Source: JAWXCE01 sp034440495 (GTDB taxonomy: Bacteria > Pseudomonadota > Alphaproteobacteria > Rhizobiales > Rhodomicrobiaceae). Taken from it: DNA of 31,114 nt. The number at the start of each line of letters is the position of its first letter. Position 1 is the first letter of the stretch. The stretch covers positions 1 to 31,114 of the forward strand of contig JAWXCE010000055.1 of NCBI GenBank assembly GCA_034440495.1, written 5' to 3'. This document shows, piece by piece, positions 7,853 to 14,820 of the stretch. Under the pieces are notes generated by a model. That model saw only the letters and a list, made by a program, of their open reading frames with translations, did not search any database and was not told where the DNA came from. The position numbers and the translations under genes are program-made.

Positions 7853-8326
7853 ATGTCGCCACTATTTGTTTCGCTCGATGAAATCAAGTCGCTGCTGAAA
7901 CGCGACCAGCGGCTGCTCGGCCTCGACCTTGGCACGAAGACCATCGGCGTCGCGGTGTCCGATGTGAACCGCACCATCGCCTCGCCGCTGGAAACCATCA
8001 AGCGGACAAAATTTAAAATGAACGCAGCGCGGCTTATGGCGCTTGCGCAACGCGAGGCGGCATGCGCGATCATTCTCGGGCTGCCGGTCAATCTGGACGG
8101 CAGCGAGGGGCCGCGTGCGCAGGCGACGCGCGCGTTCGCTCGCAACATTGCGGCCGAGGGCGCGCCGCCAATCGCGTTCTGGGACGAGCGCCTATCGACG
8201 GCGGCTGTGGAGCGGGCCATGATCGAGGCTGATCTGAGCCGGAAGCGGCGGGCTATTCTCGTTGACAAGCTTGCCGCCGCTTTCATTTTGCAAGGCGCCT
8301 TGGATCGCATGAATTATCGAGGCTAA
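7853..8326 (+). CDS. ruvX: RuvX/YqgF family Holliday junction resolvase-like protein
   Basis: The product is 157 aa with an RNase H-like fold. The family motifs are LLGLDLGTKTIGVAVSD near the N-terminus with the first acidic residue, AIILGLPVNLDGSEGPRAQA in the middle, and FWDERLSTAAVERAM with the Glu and Ser/Thr of the site. It ends with KLAAAFILQGALD, where the last conserved Asp lies. YqgF proteins are implicated in Holliday junction processing and, in E. coli, in 16S rRNA 5' maturation; which role applies here is not shown. The ATG at 7853 has AGGA about eight bases upstream. It stands alone on the plus strand between gatC and a convergent glycosyltransferase. Confidence 0.95.
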   Translation: MSPLFVSLDEIKSLLKRDQRLLGLDLGTKTIGVAVSDVNRTIASPLETIKRTKFKMNAARLMALAQREAACAIILGLPVNLDGSEGPRAQATRAFARNIAAEGAPPIAFWDERLSTAAVERAMIEADLSRKRRAILVDKLAAAFILQGALDRMNYRG

Positions 8327-8338
8327 CGCTGCAATAAT

Positions 8339-9031
8339 CTATGCGGCGGCTGCAATCGGCGCGGGCTGGGGCGCCTGGCCATAGCTTTTCGTGGTTGTTC
8401 CCCAGAAATGATCAGCGTAAACGATGCCGCCGCCGCCATATACCCGCCCATTATAATGCCGTGGCAGGAACATGTGGCTAGGCAGGATAGTGATGCGGTC
8501 GTAGTTCTCCGCACGCACGCACTCCGTGAGGTGGAAGGGGCCAACGGAGCGCCATGCGCCCATAGGGATTTGCCGCATCTTGCTCCAGCTCCAGCGGCGC
8601 AGAATATCACGTTTGCGAGACGCGCGTTGGATGACCTTAAGCAGGAACGGGTTTTCAGCGATTGTACCCACGAAGCCGTTTGCGATAAGCCGCTTGCCGT
8701 CGAATTCATTTGTCCAGCACGCAAACATCTCGCTTTCCAGTAGCCAGGTGTCCAGCCTCCGCAGGCATAGGCTATCGGCATCGACATAAACGCCGCCATG
8801 CTGATATAAAATCTCATACCGCATGAGATCGGCGATGGCGGGCCACTTGCGCAGCTTCAAAAACTTGTCGATATGTTTTTGGTTGATCCACTGTTTCTGA
8901 AAGAGATCGCGATTGTCCCAAATTCTGACATCCCAGTCAGGGTGTTTTTCGCGCCACGAATCGAGGCATGATTGCGGTCGTGGGTTATCGTCGCCAATCC
9001 AGATGATGTGTATTTTTCGGGGTATTTGCAT
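8339..9031 (-). CDS. small glycosyltransferase, DXD-sugar-binding (GT32-like) family
   Basis: The product is a 230-aa cytosolic-looking protein. It opens with IPRKIHIIWIGDD, continues with SWREKHPDWDVRIWD, and has the core RYEILYQHGGVYVDADSLCL, in which D84-A85-D86 is the metal/nucleotide-sugar DXD motif of the OCH1/TcdA-like families. Members add sugars to capsule, lipopolysaccharide or protein acceptors; the acceptor here is unknown. An in-frame start 26 codons upstream would add a Cys-containing extension not seen in the family, so the ATG at 9031 is preferred. The C-terminus ends in a short Pro/Ala tail. No other polysaccharide genes are adjacent. It is convergent with ruvX, 12 bases away. 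Confidence 0.85.
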   Translation of the reverse strand: MQIPRKIHIIWIGDDNPRPQSCLDSWREKHPDWDVRIWDNRDLFQKQWINQKHIDKFLKLRKWPAIADLMRYEILYQHGGVYVDADSLCLRRLDTWLLESEMFACWTNEFDGKRLIANGFVGTIAENPFLLKVIQRASRKRDILRRWSWSKMRQIPMGAWRSVGPFHLTECVRAENYDRITILPSHMFLPRHYNGRVYGGGGIVYADHFWGTTTKSYGQAPQPAPIAAAA

Positions 9032-9044
9032 CGAAACGCATCCT

Positions 9045-9128
9045 AAGGTTGTTTTGCCGAACCTTAACCCGAAACAACATCCTTGCACGCTTATATTGAA
9101 AGAACTCACAACCTTACCCTAGGGTTGT
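9045..9128. repeat. AAGGTT repeats in the glycosyltransferase/permease divergent spacer
   Basis: The spacer holds AAGGTTGT at 9045-9052, the inverse AACCTT at 9060-9065, and ACAACC at 9108-9113 facing GGTTGT at 9123-9128. Together these give three copies of AAGGTT or its complement in about 70 bases, plus a hairpin. They sit where an operator for two divergent genes would be expected. The motif is short, so chance cannot be excluded. Confidence 0.3.
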
Positions 9129-9189
9129 AGCGCTAGAGCAACTTAGAAATAAAGTTGAGCCGAATTGAAACATCCGAAAGTCCGCCAGC

Positions 9190-10119
9190 ATGCTCGCGAC
9201 GCTCAACGCCACGGCACCTATTTTCCTTATTATTTTAACGGGCTACGCGCTTTTTCAGTCGCGAACCATAGGCGCGGAGATGTGGTCGGCGGTGGAGCAC
9301 ATCTGCTTTTATCTTCTGTTTCCGGCGCTTATCGTAAAAACTCTCAGTCGCGCCGACTTATCGGCGTTGCCAATCGTCGAGTTTGCCGTGGTCGTACTTG
9401 TCGCGGTGCTATTGATGTCCGTGTTACTTCTAGCGGCGCGGCCTTTGCTCGCTACCCGCTACCATATCTCCGGGCCGACGTTCACCAGCCTGTTTCAGGG
9501 GGCGACGCGATTCCACGGCTTTATGGCCCTTGCCATTGTCGGCTCGCTTTATGGCGATCCGGGCATAACGTTATGCGCCATTGCGCTGGGCGTGATGATT
9601 CCGCTCCTCAATATCCTTAACGTCGCCGTGCTCGCCATTTACGGCGCCCACGAAGACGCGCCCACACCCCGCACCGTGTTCGTGCAAATCCTGCGCAATC
9701 CGCTGATCCTCGCCTGCGCTGTAGGCTTTGCCCTCAACGTGACGGGCCTTCCGGACTTCATTTACAACGCCATCGACATCACGGGCGGCGGCGGGCTGGG
9801 CCTCGGTTTGCTGGCCGTCGGCGCTGGCTTGAATTTGAGCCGTGCGACGGAGACACGTTCCCTTGTCGCGGTCGGCGTCCTTATCCGATTGATCGGTATG
9901 CCGCTCTTCATGATTTTGCTGGCGTGGGCGGTTGGGCTGACGGGCTTGCCGCGCACCATCGCCATCATCGCGGGCGCCGTGCCCACCGCCTCGACAGCCT
10001 ATGTGATGGCGCGCAAAATGGGCGGCGACGCGGAGTTGATGGCCAATATCGTAACATTTCAGGTATTGGTGGCGGCGCTGACTTTGCCAGTTTTCATCCA
10101 CATCGCCGATAATCTTTAA
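9190..10119 (+). CDS. AEC-family transporter (auxin efflux carrier-like permease)
   Basis: The product is a 309-aa integral membrane protein with about ten hydrophobic segments in two repeats, the layout of the AEC family (BASS-like fold). Recognisable pieces are LNATAPIFLIILTGYALF at the N-terminus, YHISGPTFTSLFQGATRFHG in the middle, and AVPTASTAYVMARKMGGDAE near the end. The last matches the conserved P-T-A-S...YVMA..MGGD region of bacterial members. Bacterial AEC proteins export or import small organic acids such as malate; this one's substrate is unknown. The ATG at 9190 fits the family start, although no strong ribosome binding site is seen. pyrB follows after 57 bases. Confidence 0.9.
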   Translation: MLATLNATAPIFLIILTGYALFQSRTIGAEMWSAVEHICFYLLFPALIVKTLSRADLSALPIVEFAVVVLVAVLLMSVLLLAARPLLATRYHISGPTFTSLFQGATRFHGFMALAIVGSLYGDPGITLCAIALGVMIPLLNILNVAVLAIYGAHEDAPTPRTVFVQILRNPLILACAVGFALNVTGLPDFIYNAIDITGGGGLGLGLLAVGAGLNLSRATETRSLVAVGVLIRLIGMPLFMILLAWAVGLTGLPRTIAIIAGAVPTASTAYVMARKMGGDAELMANIVTFQVLVAALTLPVFIHIADNL

Positions 10120-10176
10120 CCGCGCGCAATGCCCGGCTTGCAGCGGGCGCCGCAGAAGACTATAACTCCGGTTTTA

Positions 10177-11133
10177 ATGACCAACGCATTCCCCAAAACC
10201 TCCTTTCTATATCCGTATCGCCACCTTCTGGGCATCGCCAGCCTTTCTGCGGCGGATATTCACGGACTGCTCGATCTGGCGGAAGCCGAAGTTATCCAGA
10301 GCCGTCAGGTAGACAAAAAGAAAGACACGCTGCGGGGGCGCACGCTCATCAACCTGTTTTTTGAGCCGTCCACCAGAACACAAAGTTCGTTTGAGCTGGC
10401 GGGCAAGCGGCTTGGCGCCGACGTGCTCAACATGGCGATTGGCAAATCGTCGATGGAGAAGGGCGAGACGTTGATCGACACGGCAATGACGCTCAACGCC
10501 ATGCGGCCAGACATTCTGGTCGTTCGCCATCATGCAGCGGGCGCGGCGGAGTTGCTGTCGCAGAAAATGGACTGCGCTGTCATCAATGCGGGCGACGGCG
10601 CGCATGAACACCCGACGCAGGCGCTACTCGACGCATTGACTGTGCGCAGACGAAAAGGCGCCATAGCCGGGCTGACGGTCGCCATTTGCGGTGATATTTT
10701 GCACTCCCGCGTTGCCCGCTCGAACATCATTTTGCTGAATGCGCTGGGCGCCAAGGTGCGGGTTATCGGGCCATCTACGCTGCTGCCCCGCAATTCCAGT
10801 ACGATGGGCGTAGAGGCGTTCACCGACATGCGGCGCGGCCTCGACGGCGTCGATGTCATCATGATGCTGCGGCTTCAGCGCGAGCGGATGGTTAGCGCGC
10901 TGATCCCATCCACGCGCGAATATTTCCGCTTTTTTGGGCTTGATGAGGAAAAGGTCAAATGGGCTAAACCGGACTCCATCGTCATGCATCCCGGCCCGAT
11001 CAATCGGGGCGTTGAAATCGATAGCTGGATCGCGGACGATGTGCGTAGCGTGATCCGCGAGCAGGTGGAAATGGGCATCGCCGTGCGCATGGCGGTGTTA
11101 CAGGCGCTAGCGCAGCATTTGCCAAATGATTGA
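10177..11133 (+). CDS. pyrB: aspartate carbamoyltransferase, catalytic chain
   Basis: This enzyme carries out the second step of pyrimidine synthesis: carbamoyl phosphate plus aspartate gives N-carbamoyl-aspartate. The 318-residue product has FFEPSTRTQSSFELAGKRLG (carbamoyl-phosphate loop), HEHPTQALLDALTVR, SRVARSNIILLNALG, MLRLQRERM and VMHPGPINRGVEI, all expected. A start 16 codons earlier at 10129 is possible, but MTNAFPKTSFLYPYRHLLGI agrees with the family and the extra residues look non-conserved. No regulatory chain gene (pyrI) is adjacent. Instead a pyrC-like gene follows after 18 bases, the usual arrangement in alphaproteobacteria and pseudomonads, where the two proteins can form one complex. 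Confidence 0.97.
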   Translation: MTNAFPKTSFLYPYRHLLGIASLSAADIHGLLDLAEAEVIQSRQVDKKKDTLRGRTLINLFFEPSTRTQSSFELAGKRLGADVLNMAIGKSSMEKGETLIDTAMTLNAMRPDILVVRHHAAGAAELLSQKMDCAVINAGDGAHEHPTQALLDALTVRRRKGAIAGLTVAICGDILHSRVARSNIILLNALGAKVRVIGPSTLLPRNSSTMGVEAFTDMRRGLDGVDVIMMLRLQRERMVSALIPSTREYFRFFGLDEEKVKWAKPDSIVMHPGPINRGVEIDSWIADDVRSVIREQVEMGIAVRMAVLQALAQHLPND

Positions 11134-11151
11134 TCGAATGAAAGAGTGGCG

Positions 11152-12456
11152 ATGACGGATCAGACCCCCTTGCTTCTCGTCAACGCTCGAATCGTCTGCC
11201 CGGCCAGCGGGCGCGATGAGCATGGAGGCGCATTAATCGAGAATGGCGCTATCGGTGATTTTGGAGCGCACTTACGCGCCGCTGCGATAAAAGGAAGGGG
11301 TATCGATTGCGGGGGCGCGGTGCTGACTCCTGGTATTATCGACATGCAGACATTCACTGGCGAACCGGGCGCGGAGCATCGCGAGACGCTGGCGACAGCG
11401 AGCCGGTCGGCGGCGGCGGGCGGCGTCACGACCTTCATCGTCATGCCCGATACGCAGCCCGTGATCGATGATGCGGCGATGGTCGATTACATCGAGCGGG
11501 CGGCGCGGGCCACGGCGATTGTCAATGTTCACCCCATGGCGGCGCTGACCAAGCGTCTTGAAGGGCGTGAGATGGCCGAGATCGGCCTGCTGCAGGCGGC
11601 GGGCGCTGTCGCGTTCACCAACGGCCGCGCCAGCATCGCCGACGCGCGCATCATGCGGCTGCTGCTAGATTACGCCAAAGACCTGAATGCGCTTGTCGTG
11701 CACTACCCCGAGGAACAGACGCTGGCGCGCGGGGCGGTGATGAACGATGGCGAGATCGCAACGCGCCTCGGTTTGCCGGGTTCGGCTTGCGAGGCGGAAA
11801 CCATCATCGTCGATCGCGATGTGAGGCTGGCGGCGCTGACGGGCGGGCGGTATCATGCTTCGACTATATCTTGCGCGGCCTCGCTGGACGTTATCGCCAG
11901 CGCCAAGAGACGTGGGCTTAGGGTCACATGCGGCGCCGCGATCGCCAATCTCGCCTTGACGGAAGCCGATGTCGGCCCTTATCGGACATATTTTAAGGTC
12001 AAACCGCCGCTGCGAACGGAGGACGAACGCCGCGCGCTGGTGGCAGGCGTGGCAAGTGGCCTGATTGATGTCATTGTCTCCAACCACGACCCGCAGGATG
12101 TCGATGGCAAGCGTCTGCCATTTGAGGAAGCGGCTTACGGCGCCATCGGGCTTGAGACGATGCTGCCCGCCGCGCTGGAGCTGCACTTGCGCGGCGAAAT
12201 CGAACTTCTTCCGTTGCTGGCGGCGATGTCGCACAGGCCTGCCGCGTTGCTAGGCCTGCAGGGCGGCGCGTTGACGCTTGGCTCGCCCGCCGATTTGACT
12301 CTCGTTAGCCTGAACGCCCCGTGGCGGGTTGAGGCCAAAAAACTCCGCTCCAAATCGAAAAACGCCGTGTTCGATGAGCGCATATTCCAGGCCCGCGTGC
12401 TTAAAACCTTCGTCGCCGGAAAAATGGTGTATGAAGACGCCGCCTCCTGTCTTTAA
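11152..12456 (+). CDS. pyrC: dihydroorotase-like protein, metal ligands lost (PyrC-like, probably non-catalytic)
   Basis: The product is a 434-residue amidohydrolase-fold protein. True class I dihydroorotases carry HxH in DxHxHLRxPG; here residues 64-73 read DMQTFTGEPG, so both His and the substrate Arg are replaced. The ISSDHAPH segment is VSNHDPQD, and the usual HxxH region reads YHASTIS. The remainder keeps the fold, for example HRETLATASRSAAAGGVTTF, MPDTQPVIDD and VMNDGEIATRLGLPG. Non-catalytic homologues next to pyrB are known in Pseudomonas, where PyrC' is needed for the PyrB dodecamer, and similar sequences occur widely in alphaproteobacteria. Catalysis would then rest on another dihydroorotase elsewhere. 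The ATG at 11152 is chosen over an in-frame GTG two codons upstream. Confidence 0.88.
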   Translation: MTDQTPLLLVNARIVCPASGRDEHGGALIENGAIGDFGAHLRAAAIKGRGIDCGGAVLTPGIIDMQTFTGEPGAEHRETLATASRSAAAGGVTTFIVMPDTQPVIDDAAMVDYIERAARATAIVNVHPMAALTKRLEGREMAEIGLLQAAGAVAFTNGRASIADARIMRLLLDYAKDLNALVVHYPEEQTLARGAVMNDGEIATRLGLPGSACEAETIIVDRDVRLAALTGGRYHASTISCAASLDVIASAKRRGLRVTCGAAIANLALTEADVGPYRTYFKVKPPLRTEDERRALVAGVASGLIDVIVSNHDPQDVDGKRLPFEEAAYGAIGLETMLPAALELHLRGEIELLPLLAAMSHRPAALLGLQGGALTLGSPADLTLVSLNAPWRVEAKKLRSKSKNAVFDERIFQARVLKTFVAGKMVYEDAASCL

Positions 12457-12487
12457 TGGACGCGATGCGGCTTGGAGCGGAGGCGTC

Positions 12488-13123
12488 ATGGATCACTTAT
12501 TGCTTGTGACATCAGGTGTCAGCGGCCCAAGCCCTTTTTTTGTTCTAGCGGTTGGTTACTTTCTCGGGTCGATCCCATTCGGACTGATCTTTACCCGAGC
12601 GGCGGGGCTTGGCGACATCCGCGCTATTGGTTCGGGCAATATAGGCGCGACCAATGTGCTGCGCACGGGGCGAAAAGGGCTGGCGGCGGCAACCTTACTC
12701 GCCGATGCGGCAAAAGGCGCCGCCGCCGTGCTGATTGTTCAGTGCTTCTACGATGTACAGGGGGGGGCAGCGGGGATGATGGCCGGATTGGCCGCATTCA
12801 TCGGACACCTTTATCCCGTGTGGCTCCGGTTTAAAGGCGGCAAAGGCGTCGCTACATATCTCGGCGTTCTAGCCGCAATCAGCTTAAAGGCTTTCGCGGT
12901 TTTTGCTTTGATCTGGCTGGCAGCCGCATTTCTTCTTCGTTACTCATCGGCCGCTGCGCTCGCCGCCGCCGCCGCCATACCATTGACGCTTATAATGCTG
13001 GATAAGCACGCAGAGGGCCTATTTTTTACAATGATGTCGGCATTTATCTTCTGGAAACATCGCGCCAACATCGCCCGGCTGTGGCGCGGGGAGGAGCCTA
13101 AAATTGGCGCGCGCAACATTTAA
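12488..13123 (+). CDS. plsY: acyl-phosphate:glycerol-3-phosphate acyltransferase
   Basis: PlsY transfers an acyl group from acyl-phosphate to glycerol-3-phosphate at the inner membrane, the first acylation of phospholipid synthesis. The 211-residue product has several hydrophobic spans and the three cytoplasmic motifs: GYFLGSIPFGLIF, AIGSGNIGATNVLRTG, and LRFKGGKGVATYLG. The frame is open for 53 codons upstream inside pyrC; the ATG at 12488 has GGAGG just before it and gives the normal length. It is 31 bases after pyrC and overlaps dprA by 20 bases, so the pyrBC-plsY-dprA set is probably one transcript. Confidence 0.97.
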   Translation: MDHLLLVTSGVSGPSPFFVLAVGYFLGSIPFGLIFTRAAGLGDIRAIGSGNIGATNVLRTGRKGLAAATLLADAAKGAAAVLIVQCFYDVQGGAAGMMAGLAAFIGHLYPVWLRFKGGKGVATYLGVLAAISLKAFAVFALIWLAAAFLLRYSSAAALAAAAAIPLTLIMLDKHAEGLFFTMMSAFIFWKHRANIARLWRGEEPKIGARNI

Positions 13124-14261
13124 ACAGGGTGGCTCCGGACGTATCAGCGACGCCGAACGGCTCGACTGGCTTCGTCTCATGCGGTCGGACAATGTCGGCC
13201 CCGTCACGTTCCGCGATCTTATCTCCGAGTACGGCGATGCGAGCGCAGCGCTTGCCGCTTTACCTGCTCTCGCGGCGCGGGGTGGTCGGCGGCAATACCG
13301 CATTTGCACGGAGACGGACGCCGAGGCCGAACTCGATGCCGTTCGGGCTTGCGGCGCGCAGTTTGTAACGCTTAAGGATGAGATATATCCCGCTCTGATG
13401 CGCCATCTGGAGGCGCCACCGCCCGCACTTTATCTGAAAGGCGATCCGGCGCTTGCAGGCGCGCAAAGCATTGCGATTGTCGGCTCGCGTAGCGCCTCCG
13501 CAGTAGGCGTTGGCTTCGCCCGTTTGCTTGCAACCGAACTTGGCGCCTCGGGGCTGGTGGTTGTGTCGGGTCTGGCGCGTGGGGTGGACACTGCCGCGCA
13601 TTGGGGAGCGCTCGACAGCGGCACCGTCGCGGTGGTGGCCGGGGGCGTGGATGTGATTTATCCGCCGGAGAATGGCCCGCTTTATCAACGCATCGTTGCG
13701 GAGGGTGTGGTTGTGAGTGAGTCGCCGCCGGGCTTTCAGCCTCGCGGACAGGACTTTCCGCGCCGCAACCGTCTTATTTCTGGCTTGTCTTATGGAGTCA
13801 TTGTGGTTGAGGCCGCAAGGCAGTCCGGGTCGCTGATAACCGCACGGTTTGCGCTTGAGCAAAATCGCGAGGTTTTCGCCGTTCCGGGGCATCCGCTAGA
13901 TCCTCGCGCCGCTGGCCCGAATGAGCTGATCCGCAACGGCGCAACCTTGCTGCGAAACGCGGCGGACGCTCTTAACGTTTTGCGCCCATTCCTGCATCAT
14001 GATTTGCCAAAGGGCTTTGCCGAAGATGACGCAAATGCCGAACGAATAGCACCGCCTATGAAACAAAGTCAGCCCGATATTACAGACCCCGATCGTGAAA
14101 CCCTGCTCTCAGCCCTAAGCCTGACGCCTATCGCCGTGAACGATCTGGTACGAATCACGGGCCTAAGCCCGCGCGTTATTAATGTGATTTTGTTGGAATT
14201 AATACTCGCCGGAAAAGCGCAGAACGAGGGGCTTGCTCGCGTTGCGCTTAAAATTTACTAG
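13104..14261 (+). CDS. dprA: DNA-processing protein DprA
   Basis: DprA binds incoming single-stranded DNA and loads RecA during natural transformation. The 385-aa product has an N-terminal helical part (SDAERLDWLRLMRSDNVGPV), a Rossmann-like core (IAIVGSRSASAVGVGFARLL; VVSGLARGVDTAAHWGAL; VAVVAGGVDVIYPPEN; FPRRNRLISGLSYGVIVVEA; SGSLITARFALEQNREVFAV), and a C-terminal winged helix (LTPIAVNDLVRITGLSPRVI). The start is probably the TTG at 13104, nine bases after GGAGGAG and inside plsY. The first in-frame ATG (13179) would remove conserved residues. No other competence genes are in the window, so a role in transformation is inferred from the family only. Confidence 0.95.
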   Translation: MARATFKQGGSGRISDAERLDWLRLMRSDNVGPVTFRDLISEYGDASAALAALPALAARGGRRQYRICTETDAEAELDAVRACGAQFVTLKDEIYPALMRHLEAPPPALYLKGDPALAGAQSIAIVGSRSASAVGVGFARLLATELGASGLVVVSGLARGVDTAAHWGALDSGTVAVVAGGVDVIYPPENGPLYQRIVAEGVVVSESPPGFQPRGQDFPRRNRLISGLSYGVIVVEAARQSGSLITARFALEQNREVFAVPGHPLDPRAAGPNELIRNGATLLRNAADALNVLRPFLHHDLPKGFAEDDANAERIAPPMKQSQPDITDPDRETLLSALSLTPIAVNDLVRITGLSPRVINVILLELILAGKAQNEGLARVALKIY

Positions 14262-14268
14262 AGGATTG

Positions 14269-14538
14269 TCAGGCGATATCCGCGAACTCGTGTTTCTTGC
14301 CGATTTGTAACCGGGCCTCTTCCGAGGCGACTTCAATGAGCGCGGCAAGAAATTTAAATCCAGACTTCGCGGCTATAACGCGCATATCGGAAAGCATTTC
14401 AGACAGATACTGCGCAGCTTGTTCAGCTTCAATAAGCTCCTGCTGATGAAAACGAACATGAACGATATCGCCGGTACTTTTAGTTTCAGCCTCTTTATTG
14501 AGATCGGCTGCAAAACGGGGCTGTTTATTGTTTAACAT
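14269..14538 (-). CDS. small hypothetical protein between dprA and topA
   Basis: The product is 89 aa, starting at the ATG at 14538 (GGGAA about ten bases upstream). A GTG at 14592 would add 18 residues of doubtful value. The N-terminal third is polar and probably flexible. Residues about 28-89 are predicted mostly helical: VRFHQQELIEAEQAAQYLSE, DMRVIAAKSGFKFLAALIEV, ASEEARLQIGKK. No signal peptide or membrane span is seen and I do not recognise a family. It stands against the direction of the surrounding cluster, ending seven bases from the dprA stop, so it must have its own promoter in the AT-rich space before topA. A small regulatory or adaptor protein is possible but unsupported. Confidence 0.7.
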   Translation of the reverse strand: MLNNKQPRFAADLNKEAETKSTGDIVHVRFHQQELIEAEQAAQYLSEMLSDMRVIAAKSGFKFLAALIEVASEEARLQIGKKHEFADIA

Positions 14539-14747
14539 TAAGTTTCCCGACTGTGTGGAAGGTTGATTATTATCAGCAGTGCAAAGCAACACTTATTCTG
14601 CAATTTTGTTAATAATACCCGTCTCGGTTGCGAATACAAGCCAGCTCGCGCGCCCTTTCGCTGAAATGTGATTTTTTTGTGGACAAATTTGTGGCGTGAT
14701 TAAGCGCTCTGATGCCGTTGCATCGACGAAATATGCTGTTATGCATC

Positions 14748-14776
14748 TTGCCGTTTAGGTTTTTGCGTAGATATTA
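14748..14776 (+). promoter_or_regulatory. possible sigma70-type promoter for topA
   Basis: TTGCCG (14748-14753) and ATATTA (14771-14776) are 17 bases apart and lie 44 bases before the topA ATG. The leader then contains a small GCCGC/GCGGC inverted repeat and a GGAAG ribosome binding site. The call is by consensus only. Confidence 0.35.
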
Positions 14777-14820
14777 AGGGCGCAGAGGCCGCCGCTGTTT
14801 CGCGGCTTACGGAAGAACGC

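Noticed and set aside
7674..7898. Possible small gene upstream of ruvX
   Set aside because: Runs out of phase into ruvX, has no ribosome binding site and no family resemblance.
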